A DNA stretch of 14,039 bases from positions 1 to 14,039 of the forward strand of contig CAKZJI010000487.1 of NCBI GenBank assembly GCA_936941515.1, read 5' to 3'. How positions within the stretch are numbered: the stretch's first letter is position 1; the number at the start of each line of letters is the position of its first letter. Below the pieces are notes generated by a model. The model made no database searches. It saw only the letters and a program-made list of their open reading frames with translations, and was not told where the DNA came from. Both the position numbers and the translations under genes were made by a program. The stretch is from an uncultured Propionibacteriaceae bacterium (GTDB lineage: Bacteria > Actinomycetota > Actinomycetes > Propionibacteriales > Propionibacteriaceae). Shown one piece after another: positions 6,789-13,839 of the stretch.

Positions 6789-7862
6789 ATGGCAACCATC
6801 GCCGTCCTGGGCTCAGGCATCATGGCCACCGCCCTGGCCACTCCCCTCACCGACAACGGCCACGAGGTGCGTCTCGTCGGCACCCACCTGGACCGCGAGA
6901 TCATCGACTCGATCCAGGCCTCCGGCATCCATCCGGGTCTCGGACTCCATGTTCCCGACAAGGTGACCGCATATCAGCTGGAGGACGCGGCGCAGGCCTT
7001 CGAGGGCGTCGACCTGGTGATGAGCGGCGTCAACTCCTTCGGCGTCGAGTGGGCAGGGCAGCAACTCGCAACCCTGCTGCGGCCGGGGATGCACGTGATC
7101 GCGCTGGCGAAGGGCATGCAGGCTGACGACGACGGCAACCTCACCATCCTGCCCCATGTCCTGATGGCGCAGCTGCCCGAGAAGCTTCGCTCCCAGATCA
7201 CGATCTCCGCCATCACCGGCCCGTCCATCGCCGGGGAGGTCGCAGTGCACCGCCACACCAGCGTCGTGTTCACCGGCGACGACGGCGACGTCCTGGAGCG
7301 CTGGCGTGAACTGTTCGCCACCGACAGCTACCACGTGTGGACGAACACCGACTTCGTGGGCGTCGAGGTCTGCGCCGCCACCAAGAACTGCTATGCCTTC
7401 GGCGCCGGTTTCATGACAGGCCTGCTCGACGCGATGGGGGAGGCCGCAGGGGATCGCTACATCAACTACAACTACGGCGCTGCCCTGTTCGGCCAGGCCT
7501 CCGTCGAGATGATCCAGTTCATGGAGCTTCTCGGCGGCAATCCTGCCACCCCCATCGGGCTGCCCGGCATCGGCGACTGCTTCGTCACCTCCATGGGCGG
7601 CCGCAATGTCAAATGCGGACGACTGGTCGGCTCAGGGCTGACGTTCAGCCAGGCCCGCGCGAAGATGCCCGGCGTGACCCTGGAGGGCGCGGCCGCCATC
7701 GCCGTGATCGGCAGGGCCTTGGTGCGACTCACCGAACGCGGCATCGTGCCCGCCGACCGGTTCCCACTGCTGCGGCACCTCTACGAGGTGGTGGGCCTCG
7801 ATCAGCCGGTGAACGTCCCCTGGGACACCTTCTTCGGGCGCGACGGCTCCGGCCAGGCCTGA
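6789..7862 (+). CDS. GpsA-like NAD(P)-dependent glycerol-3-phosphate dehydrogenase family protein
   Basis: The 357-residue product belongs to the GpsA family, which interconverts dihydroxyacetone phosphate and sn-glycerol-3-phosphate with NAD(P)H. The N-terminal Rossmann motif is VLGSGIMATALA (6-17). The AKGMQ segment carries Lys108. TGPSIAGEVA (143-152) matches the GPS.A.EV motif. ATKNCYAFGAG carries Lys199 at the catalytic-lysine position. The GIGD motif (260-263) is followed by GGRN, and TLEGAAA by a C-terminal helical domain. GGAAGAAGGAACC precedes the ATG. It is the first gene of an operon whose last gene is a member of the unrelated glycerol-1-phosphate dehydrogenase family. Several positions deviate from house-keeping GpsA (for example SMGGRN for the usual T....SRN), so I expect an operon-specific substrate such as a polyol or ketose phosphate, or DHAP/G3P itself. 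Confidence 0.85.
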   Translation: MATIAVLGSGIMATALATPLTDNGHEVRLVGTHLDREIIDSIQASGIHPGLGLHVPDKVTAYQLEDAAQAFEGVDLVMSGVNSFGVEWAGQQLATLLRPGMHVIALAKGMQADDDGNLTILPHVLMAQLPEKLRSQITISAITGPSIAGEVAVHRHTSVVFTGDDGDVLERWRELFATDSYHVWTNTDFVGVEVCAATKNCYAFGAGFMTGLLDAMGEAAGDRYINYNYGAALFGQASVEMIQFMELLGGNPATPIGLPGIGDCFVTSMGGRNVKCGRLVGSGLTFSQARAKMPGVTLEGAAAIAVIGRALVRLTERGIVPADRFPLLRHLYEVVGLDQPVNVPWDTFFGRDGSGQA

Positions 7863-7900
7863 GCCCATCCCCACCGATCCCGACGTGCAAAGGAGCCGAG

Positions 7901-9790
7901 GTGAGCAGGGCAGCGCAGATTCTGAGCGCGTTGGAGTCGACGCGCGCCGCGTCGGCGGAGGAAGTCGCCGCCCTGCTCGGGGTGGGGCGACGCACCGTCG
8001 CCGGGGAGGTGTCGGCGCTCCAGGAGCTGCTGGGCGCCTCTGCCTCCATCACCCTGGCGGAGGGACGCTATCGGCTGCTGGTGGCGGACCCGCCCCGCTA
8101 TCAGGCGGTGCGCTCAAGCCTGGAGTCGGGAACCTCCTTCAACGATCCCGCAACCCGCGAGTCGTTCATCCTGTCCCGACTATTCCGGGCGCTCAGCCCC
8201 ATCCGCATTGAGGAGCTTGCTCAGGAGATGTCGGTGGGCCGGACAACGGTGGTGGCGGACCTCACGCGCATCCGGAACTCCGTCGGCGGCTGGGAGCTGG
8301 GCATTGAGGGGCGCCCGCACGTCGGCCTGCGGCTCACGGGACCCGAGCTGCAGCAGCGGCTGCTGATCCTGCGCCACCACTACCCCATGGCCTACGGCCA
8401 CCATCAGCACCATGAGGGCATCAGGCAGGCGGTCTCCGACCTCATCGCCGCCGAGGGCCTGGACGCCGTCCACCTGCCGGAGCTGACCCGCTGGGCCACC
8501 GTCGCCGTCGACCGCGCCCTCCAGGGCCGCGTCCTGGGGTCTCTCCCCAGCCGCTACCAGGAGCTGACGGGCACCCCCAGCCATGCTCTGGCACGATGTC
8601 TCGCGGACCGGGTGGCTGTCCTCGGCGTCACCCTGGAGCGCGACGACATCACCTTCCTGGCTCTGCCGGTGGCGGGGATGCGCGCCCCCAGCGACCATGA
8701 CGTCGCCGCAGTCTTCGGGAACGACAGCCCCGGCATGGACGATCTGGTCGACGGGGTACTTGGGGCCATCCGGGCCGAGATGCAGATCGACCTCGGGGGG
8801 ACCGCCCACCTCACCGAGTTCACCCGCCACCTGGCGTACATGATCAACCGGATGCGCTACCGCATCTGGGTGGACGACTCGGGGGTGGCCAGCATCGGTC
8901 ACGAGTTCCCCGTCGCCCACAAGATGGCGATGGTGGCCTCCCGGGTCATCGAGGAGCAGGTGGGGCTTCCCGTCGATGAGTCGGAGCTGGGTTTCCTGGC
9001 AGCCTATTTCCAGGTGTTCCTGGAGGCCGTGGACCGGAATCCGGGTCTGCCGCTGAAGGTTGCGATCGTCATCGGCACGGGCCGGGTGACGGCAGAGCTG
9101 ATGCGGCTCCAGCTGGGCCGGCTGCTGCCTCCGGCGACGCAGTACCAGCTGCTGCGGCCCGCCGCGGCCACCCCGTCGTCGCTGCGTGAGTTCGACCTGG
9201 TGGTCGTCACGGGGGGCGAGCCCCTGGAGTCGCCGGCGCCGGTGCTGCGGGTGAGCCGCATCCTGGACCGGCGGGCCCTGGCCCGGGAGCTGGACCGGCT
9301 GCACCTACGCATCCCCGGGCAGTCGGGAGGTGACGGCGGCATCCTGGCCAGCGCCCTCGACGAGCACCATTTCTTCGCGCTCCCCGCGGGCACGGAGTAC
9401 GCGGAGGCAGTCGACTACATGACGGGTCACCTGGAGGCCCGCGGCCTGGTCGCCCCGGGCTTCGGGGTGCGCATCCGGGAACGCGAGCACCTGGCCCCCA
9501 CAGCGATCGATCCCTGGGTCGGCTTCCCACACACCACTCTCCCCGACGACGCGAACGTGCTGCTGGCCGTCGGGGTGATCCCCCGGCAGCCCGACGAGGA
9601 TGGGGTTCGCCTGATCGTGCTGCTCGGAGTCCCACGGGATCCACGTCGCGGTGAGAGCGTCCTGGTTCCCGTCTACGAGGCGGTGCTGCGGCTCGGCACG
9701 CGCCGTGACCTGCTGAATCGCCTGTCCCATCTGACCACCTTTGAGCAGTTCTACTACTTCCTGGCCTCCAACCCGCTCACAGAAAGCTGA
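7901..9790 (+). CDS. PRD-containing transcriptional activator of the MtlR/LicR type
   Basis: The 629-residue product has the full architecture of PTS-controlled activators: HTH domains at about 1-60 and 85-145, PRD1 about 165-270, PRD2 about 285-380, an EIIB-like segment about 385-470, and an EIIA2-type domain about 480-629. The EIIA-like domain keeps the phosphorylatable His544 in a GFPHTTLP motif. PRD2 keeps His310 (FTRHLAYMINR). The usual PRD1 histidine position reads RWATVAVDR, the second PRD2 site has Tyr369, and the EIIB-like loop reads AIVIGTGR with Ile391 where the phospho-cysteine normally sits. The GTG at 7901 has AAAGGAG five bases upstream. The frame is open much further upstream, but there it is only the off-frame reading of the preceding dehydrogenase gene. 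It presumably senses flux through the PTS encoded downstream and activates this operon. Confidence 0.88.
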   Translation: MSRAAQILSALESTRAASAEEVAALLGVGRRTVAGEVSALQELLGASASITLAEGRYRLLVADPPRYQAVRSSLESGTSFNDPATRESFILSRLFRALSPIRIEELAQEMSVGRTTVVADLTRIRNSVGGWELGIEGRPHVGLRLTGPELQQRLLILRHHYPMAYGHHQHHEGIRQAVSDLIAAEGLDAVHLPELTRWATVAVDRALQGRVLGSLPSRYQELTGTPSHALARCLADRVAVLGVTLERDDITFLALPVAGMRAPSDHDVAAVFGNDSPGMDDLVDGVLGAIRAEMQIDLGGTAHLTEFTRHLAYMINRMRYRIWVDDSGVASIGHEFPVAHKMAMVASRVIEEQVGLPVDESELGFLAAYFQVFLEAVDRNPGLPLKVAIVIGTGRVTAELMRLQLGRLLPPATQYQLLRPAAATPSSLREFDLVVVTGGEPLESPAPVLRVSRILDRRALARELDRLHLRIPGQSGGDGGILASALDEHHFFALPAGTEYAEAVDYMTGHLEARGLVAPGFGVRIREREHLAPTAIDPWVGFPHTTLPDDANVLLAVGVIPRQPDEDGVRLIVLLGVPRDPRRGESVLVPVYEAVLRLGTRRDLLNRLSHLTTFEQFYYFLASNPLTES

Positions 9791-9793
9791 ACG

Positions 9794-10321
9794 ATGACGT
9801 TCTGGATCCTCATCATCGCCCTGGGCGCCGCCTGGGTGCTGCAGTCCTTCCTGTCCTTCACACAGACCCAGGCGTTCACGCGGCTGTTCGTGGCACTGCG
9901 CCGGAGGGGGCGGGTGGCCATGGGCAAGTTCTGCGGCGGCATCGCGGCCGGCTCCATCGTGATGTTCCTGCTCGACGATGACGACCGCATCGTGGAGGGG
10001 CACCGGCTGGGTGGGATCACGGTCATGGCCCGCTTCAAGGCCTTCGACGACTACAACGGCCAGTTCGTCGGCATGATCGATCCGCAGGCCAGTGCACACC
10101 ACGGAAAACCGCTGGTCAGGGCGCTCTGCAATCTCCGCGACAACTACCAGGTGGTCATCGGCGGGGGAACACCCGTCGAGCCGCCGACGGCGTTGTCACG
10201 CCTGGTGGAGAGGTTGCCGGGCCTGAAACCCAGAAGAAGGGAAATGTCGTCTCCGCTGGCGACCGCAGCAGCGCCGCACCGGAGGAAGGTTGTGGTGCGT
10301 CGCGCAAGAGCCAACGTGTGA
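9794..10321 (+). CDS. gutM: GutM family protein (glucitol operon accessory/activator)
   Basis: GutM accompanies glucitol PTS genes and was described in E. coli as an activator of the gut/srl operon, although its hydrophobic N-terminus suggests membrane location. Here the first 20 residues form a membrane helix (FWILIIALGAAWVLQSFL). The family core follows: FTRLFVALRRRGRVAMG and then DDDDRIVEGHRLGGITVMARF. The product has 175 residues, against about 119 for E. coli GutM. The extra length is a basic, probably disordered C-terminal tail. The ATG comes three bases after the stop of the activator gene, with only a weak GAAAG ribosome binding site, so translation is probably coupled. It is followed by the srlA-type gene after 101 bases. 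Confidence 0.85.
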   Translation: MTFWILIIALGAAWVLQSFLSFTQTQAFTRLFVALRRRGRVAMGKFCGGIAAGSIVMFLLDDDDRIVEGHRLGGITVMARFKAFDDYNGQFVGMIDPQASAHHGKPLVRALCNLRDNYQVVIGGGTPVEPPTALSRLVERLPGLKPRRREMSSPLATAAAPHRRKVVVRRARANV

Positions 10322-10374
10322 CCGCCCTTCTCCTCCCCACGTCTTCATCTCCCGGGCGTCGCCGCCCATCTCCC

Positions 10375-10399
10375 AGGCCTGACAACCCCGTCATGGCCT
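10375..10399 (+). promoter_or_regulatory. Stem-loop between gutM and the IIC gene
   Basis: AGGCC TGAC (10375-10383) pairs with GTCA T GGCCT (10390-10399) as a 9-bp stem with one bulged T and an AACCCC loop. It lies just before the GAAAGGAG ribosome binding site of the srlA-type gene. The 3' arm begins a second copy of GGCCTGACAAC (10376-10386 and 10395-10405, 19-base period). It may be an attenuator, a processing site or an operator. Confidence 0.4.
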
Positions 10400-10422
10400 G
10401 ACAACACCCGAAAGGAGTTGCC

Positions 10423-10986
10423 ATGCCCAACATTCTGGATTGGATGGTCCAGGCAGCGGAGTGGTTCGTCGGGCTCTTCCAGAAGGGCGCGGAAACATTC
10501 CTGTCCTGGATGACCGGCATCGTTCCGCTCGTGCTGATGCTGCTGATCGCGATGAATGCCCTCATCGCCCTCATCGGTGAGGAACGCATCAACCGGATCG
10601 CCGCGAAGGCAGGCAAGAATGTGATCAGCCGCTACCTGATCCTGCCCTGGATCGGCGCATTCTTCCTGACCAACCCGGCGGCCTTCACCCTCGGCCGGTT
10701 CCTGCCCGAGGCCTACAAGCCCGGCTACTTCGCCTCCGTCGCCCAGATGGTGCACACCAACAACGGCCTGTTCCCGCACAACAACCCGGGGGAGCTGTTT
10801 GTGTGGATGGGCATCGCCCAGGGCATCATCACCCTCGGCCTGCCGACGGGGGACCTGGCGATCCGCTACCTGCTGCTCGGGGCCGTCCTGAACTTCCTCG
10901 GCGGCTGGGTCACGGACTTCACCACGCAGTTCGTCGCCAAGCAGCAGGGTGTCACACTGTCGAAGGAGGTTCACGCTCATGTCTGA
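10423..10986 (+). CDS. srlA: PTS glucitol/sorbitol-family IIC component
   Basis: This membrane subunit forms part of the translocation channel of a glucitol-family phosphotransferase system. The 187-residue length equals that of E. coli SrlA. Family landmarks are the amphipathic N-terminus ([20 protein letters not shown]), the hydrophobic [20 protein letters not shown], the segment [20 protein letters not shown], and [19 protein letters not shown]. The start has GAAAGGAG upstream. The stop overlaps the next gene by eight bases, so the IIC and IIBC subunits are translationally coupled. The family is specific for the glucitol class, but the sequence alone does not fix the sugar alcohol. Confidence 0.93.
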   Translation: MPNILDWMVQAAEWFVGLFQKGAETFLSWMTGIVPLVLMLLIAMNALIALIGEERINRIAAKAGKNVISRYLILPWIGAFFLTNPAAFTLGRFLPEAYKPGYFASVAQMVHTNNGLFPHNNPGELFVWMGIAQGIITLGLPTGDLAIRYLLLGAVLNFLGGWVTDFTTQFVAKQQGVTLSKEVHAHV

Positions 10987-12010
10987 GTTCCGCACGATCA
11001 CAGTCTCCAAGGGCGCTGGCGGCTACGGCGGGCCCCTAACCATCACCCCCGACGGGAAACGCAGCAAGATCGTCTACATCGTCGGCGGCGGGCAACGTCC
11101 GGAGGTGGTTGACAGGATCGCCGAGCTGACCGGGGCGGAGCCCGTCAACGGCTTCAACACCCGGGTGCCCGACGACGAGCACTTCTGCGTTGTCATCGAC
11201 TGTGGCGGGTCGCTGCGCTGCGGCCTGTACCCGAAGAAGGGCATCCCGACCATCAATGTGATGCCCACCGGCAAAACCGGCCCCCTGGCCCAGCACATTC
11301 ACGAGGGCATCTACGTCTCTGCGGTGGGCGTCGACCAGGTGCAGCCTGCCGACGCCGACGCCGCGACAGCCACCACCACACAGGCGAGCGGAGAGGACGC
11401 GAAGCCGTCCGGGGTGCCGACGCACGAGGACGGCCGTCCCAAGAAGCTCACCGAGCAGATGGCGGAGAAGAAAAAGAAGACGCTGCTGGAGAAGATCGGG
11501 CTCGGCGCGGGCAAGGTCATCGCGGTGTTCTACCAGGCGGGCCGCAACGCCGTGCAGATGATGATCAACACGATCCTGCCGTTCATGGGTTTCGTCGCCA
11601 TGCTGATCGGCATCATCCAGGCCTCCGGGTTGGGTGAGTGGTTCTCACGGCTGCTGTCCCCGCTGGCCGGCACCGGGTGGGGTCTGATGGCGCTCGGTCT
11701 CATCTGCTCGCTACCGTTCCTGTCCCCTCTGCTGGGTCCGGGCGCGGTGATCGCCCAGATCATCGGCACCCTCATCGGCGTCGACATCGGCAAGGGCGTC
11801 ATCCCACCGCAGCTGGCGCTGCCTGCGTTGTTCGCCATCAACACGCAGAACGCCTGCGACTTCATTCCCGTCGGCATGGGCCTCGCGGAGGCGGAGCCCG
11901 AAACCATAGAGGTCGGCGTTCCCGCGGTGCTGTACTCCCGCTTCCTCAACGGCGTGCCGCGGGTCGCCATCGCCTGGTTGGCGAGCATCGGCCTCTACCA
12001 GCAGTCCTGA
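10979..12010 (+). CDS. srlE: PTS glucitol/sorbitol-family IIBC component
   Basis: The 343-residue protein joins a cytosolic IIB domain to a membrane IIC domain. The IIB domain runs from residue 1 to about 120 and has the diagnostic [10 protein letters not shown], then [10 protein letters not shown] with Cys75 and Cys81, then [19 protein letters not shown]. Both cysteines of the DCGG.LRCG motif, one of which carries the phosphoryl group in the family, are kept. A charged, disordered linker (about 125-165, with a KKKKK-rich end) leads to the IIC part with [40 protein letters not shown] and [19 protein letters not shown] chose the ATG at 10979 because AGGAGGT lies eight bases upstream (10964-10970) and the protein then starts like SrlE. 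The protein is slightly longer than E. coli SrlE because of the linker. Confidence 0.93.
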   Translation: MSEFRTITVSKGAGGYGGPLTITPDGKRSKIVYIVGGGQRPEVVDRIAELTGAEPVNGFNTRVPDDEHFCVVIDCGGSLRCGLYPKKGIPTINVMPTGKTGPLAQHIHEGIYVSAVGVDQVQPADADAATATTTQASGEDAKPSGVPTHEDGRPKKLTEQMAEKKKKTLLEKIGLGAGKVIAVFYQAGRNAVQMMINTILPFMGFVAMLIGIIQASGLGEWFSRLLSPLAGTGWGLMALGLICSLPFLSPLLGPGAVIAQIIGTLIGVDIGKGVIPPQLALPALFAINTQNACDFIPVGMGLAEAEPETIEVGVPAVLYSRFLNGVPRVAIAWLASIGLYQQS

Positions 12011-12034
12011 AACCCCACCTGAAAGGATCGTCCC

Positions 12035-12397
12035 ATGGGATATGCAACCACCATCATCGAGGTCGGCCCCGACGCCAGCGACTTCCTGGAGGAGTCGATG
12101 GCCATCACCTTCGCCAGAGACGCACCCGAGGAGCTGCGCTCCTATTGCTTCGTGATCGAGGCAGCTGAGCTGCGGGGCTCCCTCGCGGTCGGGCAGCCGG
12201 TGCTGATCGGCAATCAGGAGTGGACCATCACGGCCGTCGGGGATGCCGCGGAGAGGAACCTTGGCAACCTGGGTCACGTCACCCTGGTCTTCGACGGGGC
12301 AGCCGAGCCGCGTCTGCCGGGGGCGCTGCATCTGGGGGGCTCGCATGACCGTCCCGCGCTGGCGGCTGGGGCGCGGCTGGTGATCGGCGATGCCTGA
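12035..12397 (+). CDS. srlB: PTS glucitol/sorbitol-family IIA component lacking the usual phospho-histidine
   Basis: In the family, IIA accepts phosphate from HPr on a histidine and passes it to the IIB cysteine. The 120-residue product aligns throughout with E. coli SrlB: ITFARDAPEELRSYCF, then ITAVGDAAERNLGNLGHVTL and VFDG. In E. coli the phosphorylated residue is His43, in a YCFIH context. Here the same place reads YCFVIEAAEL, so the position is Ile41. The only histidines are in LGHVTL, a position also present in E. coli, and two near the C-terminus (LHLGGSH). Either another residue carries the phosphate or this IIA is not phosphorylated. AAAGGA lies seven bases before the ATG. The stop overlaps the next gene by eight bases. 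Confidence 0.9.
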   Translation: MGYATTIIEVGPDASDFLEESMAITFARDAPEELRSYCFVIEAAELRGSLAVGQPVLIGNQEWTITAVGDAAERNLGNLGHVTLVFDGAAEPRLPGALHLGGSHDRPALAAGARLVIGDA

Positions 12398-13718
12398 TGA
12401 CATCCTGCGTGACGCTCTCGCCAGGGCCACCGACACGGTGGCGGCGGCTGTCGGACGTGGGGTGCTGGGTGATTCGGGAGGGCTGATCACCTCCCGGCTC
12501 GGCCCGGGGCCATACCGGATCGTCGCCGACGAGAACACGTGGGAGGCTGCGGGCCGTGCCGTCGCGGAGTCGCTGACCGTGGTGGGGGCGCGGGTCTCAG
12601 AGCCCTTGGTGTTTCCCGGCCGGCCGGTGCTGTACGCCTCCCAGGACAATGCCGACCGGATCCGCGACGAGATGGGCGACGTCATCCCCGTCGCGGTGGG
12701 GGCCGGCACCCTGAACGACCTGGTGAAGCTGGCCGCGTTCGAGCTGGGCCGCGACTATGCCTGCATCGGGACGGCGGCATCCATGGACGGCTACACCGGG
12801 GCGGGTGCGCCCATGAGCAAGGACGGGGTGAAGATCACCCGCGCCTGCCGAGCCCCCGCGGTGATCGTCATCGACCTGGATGTCGTCGCAGCAGCCCCGA
12901 AGCACCTGACGGCGTCTGGTTATGGTGATCTGGCGGCGAAAATCCCCGGCGGAGCTGACTGGATCCTGGCTGACATCACCGGCGTCGAGCCCATCGACGC
13001 GGAGGTGTGGCGGCTGGTGCAGTCTGGGGTGGGCACGGCCCTGTCCGACCCGGATGCGCTGGCCGCTGGTGACCCCGACGCCTTCCAGGGGCTCGTGGAG
13101 GGGCTGTGCTTGTCGGGGCTGGCGATGCAGGCCTACGGCGGCACCCGCCCGGCCTCTGGGGCGGAGCACTATTTCAGCCACCTGTGGGAGCTAGCGGGGC
13201 TCGGAACCGAACTCGATCCCCCGCTGTCGCACGGCGCGAAGGTGGCGGTGGGGTCGCTGGCGATGTGCGCGTTCTATGAGGCGCTGCTGGCCCGGGACCT
13301 GTCAGGGGTTGACGTGGATGCCGTCGCGGCGCGACGCACCCCGTGGGCCGAGATCGAGGCCGACATCAGGAGTCGGTTTGATGGCGCTTTGGCTGACCAT
13401 GCGGTGCGGGAGACCAAGGCCAAGTACCTGGCCGGCCCAAAGTTGGCGGAGCGGCTGCGGCCGCTGGTGACGGGCTGGGCTGAGACGACGCGGAGGCTGC
13501 AAGCCCAGCTGCTGCCGACCGCCGAGTTGGCGGATCGGCTTCGCCGCGCGGGGGCCCCGTCGCGTCCGGAGGACATCGGGGTCACGCGCGGCGACGTGCG
13601 GGAGCTGTTCCCCCGGGCCATGTACTACCGGTCGCGGTACACGGCCCTGGATGTCGCATGGGAGCTGGGGATCTTCGACGACCTCGTCGCGGAGGTCTTC
13701 GAGCGCGTCTGGGCCTGA
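12390..13718 (+). CDS. AraM-like sn-glycerol-1-phosphate dehydrogenase family protein
   Basis: This 442-residue protein belongs to the metal-dependent polyol dehydrogenase superfamily that includes bacterial AraM and archaeal sn-glycerol-1-phosphate dehydrogenase (G1P + NAD(P)+ to DHAP). The nucleotide-binding segment is VGAGTLNDLVKLAAF (103-117). The family signature is CIGTAASMDGYTGAGAPMS (125-143). The likely metal ligands are Asp180 (SGYGDLAAK), His260 or His264 (GAEHYFSHLWE), and His281 (LSHGAKVAVG). All are present, so it should be active. It is longer than B. subtilis AraM (about 394 residues), mostly at the C-terminus. Its start lies inside the IIA gene, eight bases before that stop, which implies coupling. 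The last-gene position suggests it oxidises the phosphorylated product of the PTS. Confidence 0.88.
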   Translation: MPDDILRDALARATDTVAAAVGRGVLGDSGGLITSRLGPGPYRIVADENTWEAAGRAVAESLTVVGARVSEPLVFPGRPVLYASQDNADRIRDEMGDVIPVAVGAGTLNDLVKLAAFELGRDYACIGTAASMDGYTGAGAPMSKDGVKITRACRAPAVIVIDLDVVAAAPKHLTASGYGDLAAKIPGGADWILADITGVEPIDAEVWRLVQSGVGTALSDPDALAAGDPDAFQGLVEGLCLSGLAMQAYGGTRPASGAEHYFSHLWELAGLGTELDPPLSHGAKVAVGSLAMCAFYEALLARDLSGVDVDAVAARRTPWAEIEADIRSRFDGALADHAVRETKAKYLAGPKLAERLRPLVTGWAETTRRLQAQLLPTAELADRLRRAGAPSRPEDIGVTRGDVRELFPRAMYYRSRYTALDVAWELGIFDDLVAEVFERVWA

Positions 13719-13738
13719 CTGCTCGGCATCGCAGAACA

Positions 13739-13770
13739 GGGAGGGGCCAGCCTTGAGGCTGGCCCCTCCC
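13739..13770 (+). terminator. Strong hairpin terminator of the operon
   Basis: GGGAGGGGCCAGCC (13739-13752) and GGCTGGCCCCTCCC (13757-13770) form a perfect 14-bp stem around a TTGA tetraloop, 20 bases after the last stop codon. No T-run follows. It separates the operon from the GntR promoter. Confidence 0.88.
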
Positions 13771-13780
13771 TCATGCCCGG

Positions 13781-13809
13781 TTGACACCCGCACACTTGGT
13801 TACTAGGTT
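13781..13809 (+). promoter_or_regulatory. Promoter of the GntR gene
   Basis: A consensus TTGACA (13781-13786) and TAGGTT (13804-13809, TANNNT type) are separated by 17 bases. The expected transcription start is near 13816, giving a short leader before the GTG at 13840. Confidence 0.7.
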
Positions 13810-13829
13810 AGTTACTGTACTAAGTAACC
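13798..13829. promoter_or_regulatory. Inverted-repeat operator overlapping the GntR promoter
   Basis: GGTTACT (13798-13804) and AGTAACC (13823-13829) are perfect inverted arms. Nested within are TTAGT (13808-13812) and ACTAA (13818-13822). The site covers the -10 box and the predicted transcription start. GTTACT/AGTAAC dyads in front of YtrA-type GntR genes are typical autoregulatory operators. Confidence 0.65.
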
Positions 13830-13839
13830 AGGAGGGTAA

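Noticed and set aside
7337..7900. In-frame upstream extension of the activator to an 817-residue protein
   Set aside because: The extension lies inside the GpsA-like gene in another frame and is an Arg/His/Pro-rich shadow. The GTG at 7901 has a proper ribosome binding site and begins directly with a helix-turn-helix domain.
8180..9304. Minus-strand frame of 374 codons opposite the activator
   Set aside because: It is a composition shadow (His/Gln/Asp/Gly-rich) of the GC-rich activator gene, with no domain or ribosome binding site.
11711..12709. Minus-strand frame of 332 codons across the IIBC, IIA and AraM genes
   Set aside because: It spans three well-supported genes on the other strand and has no recognisable domain.
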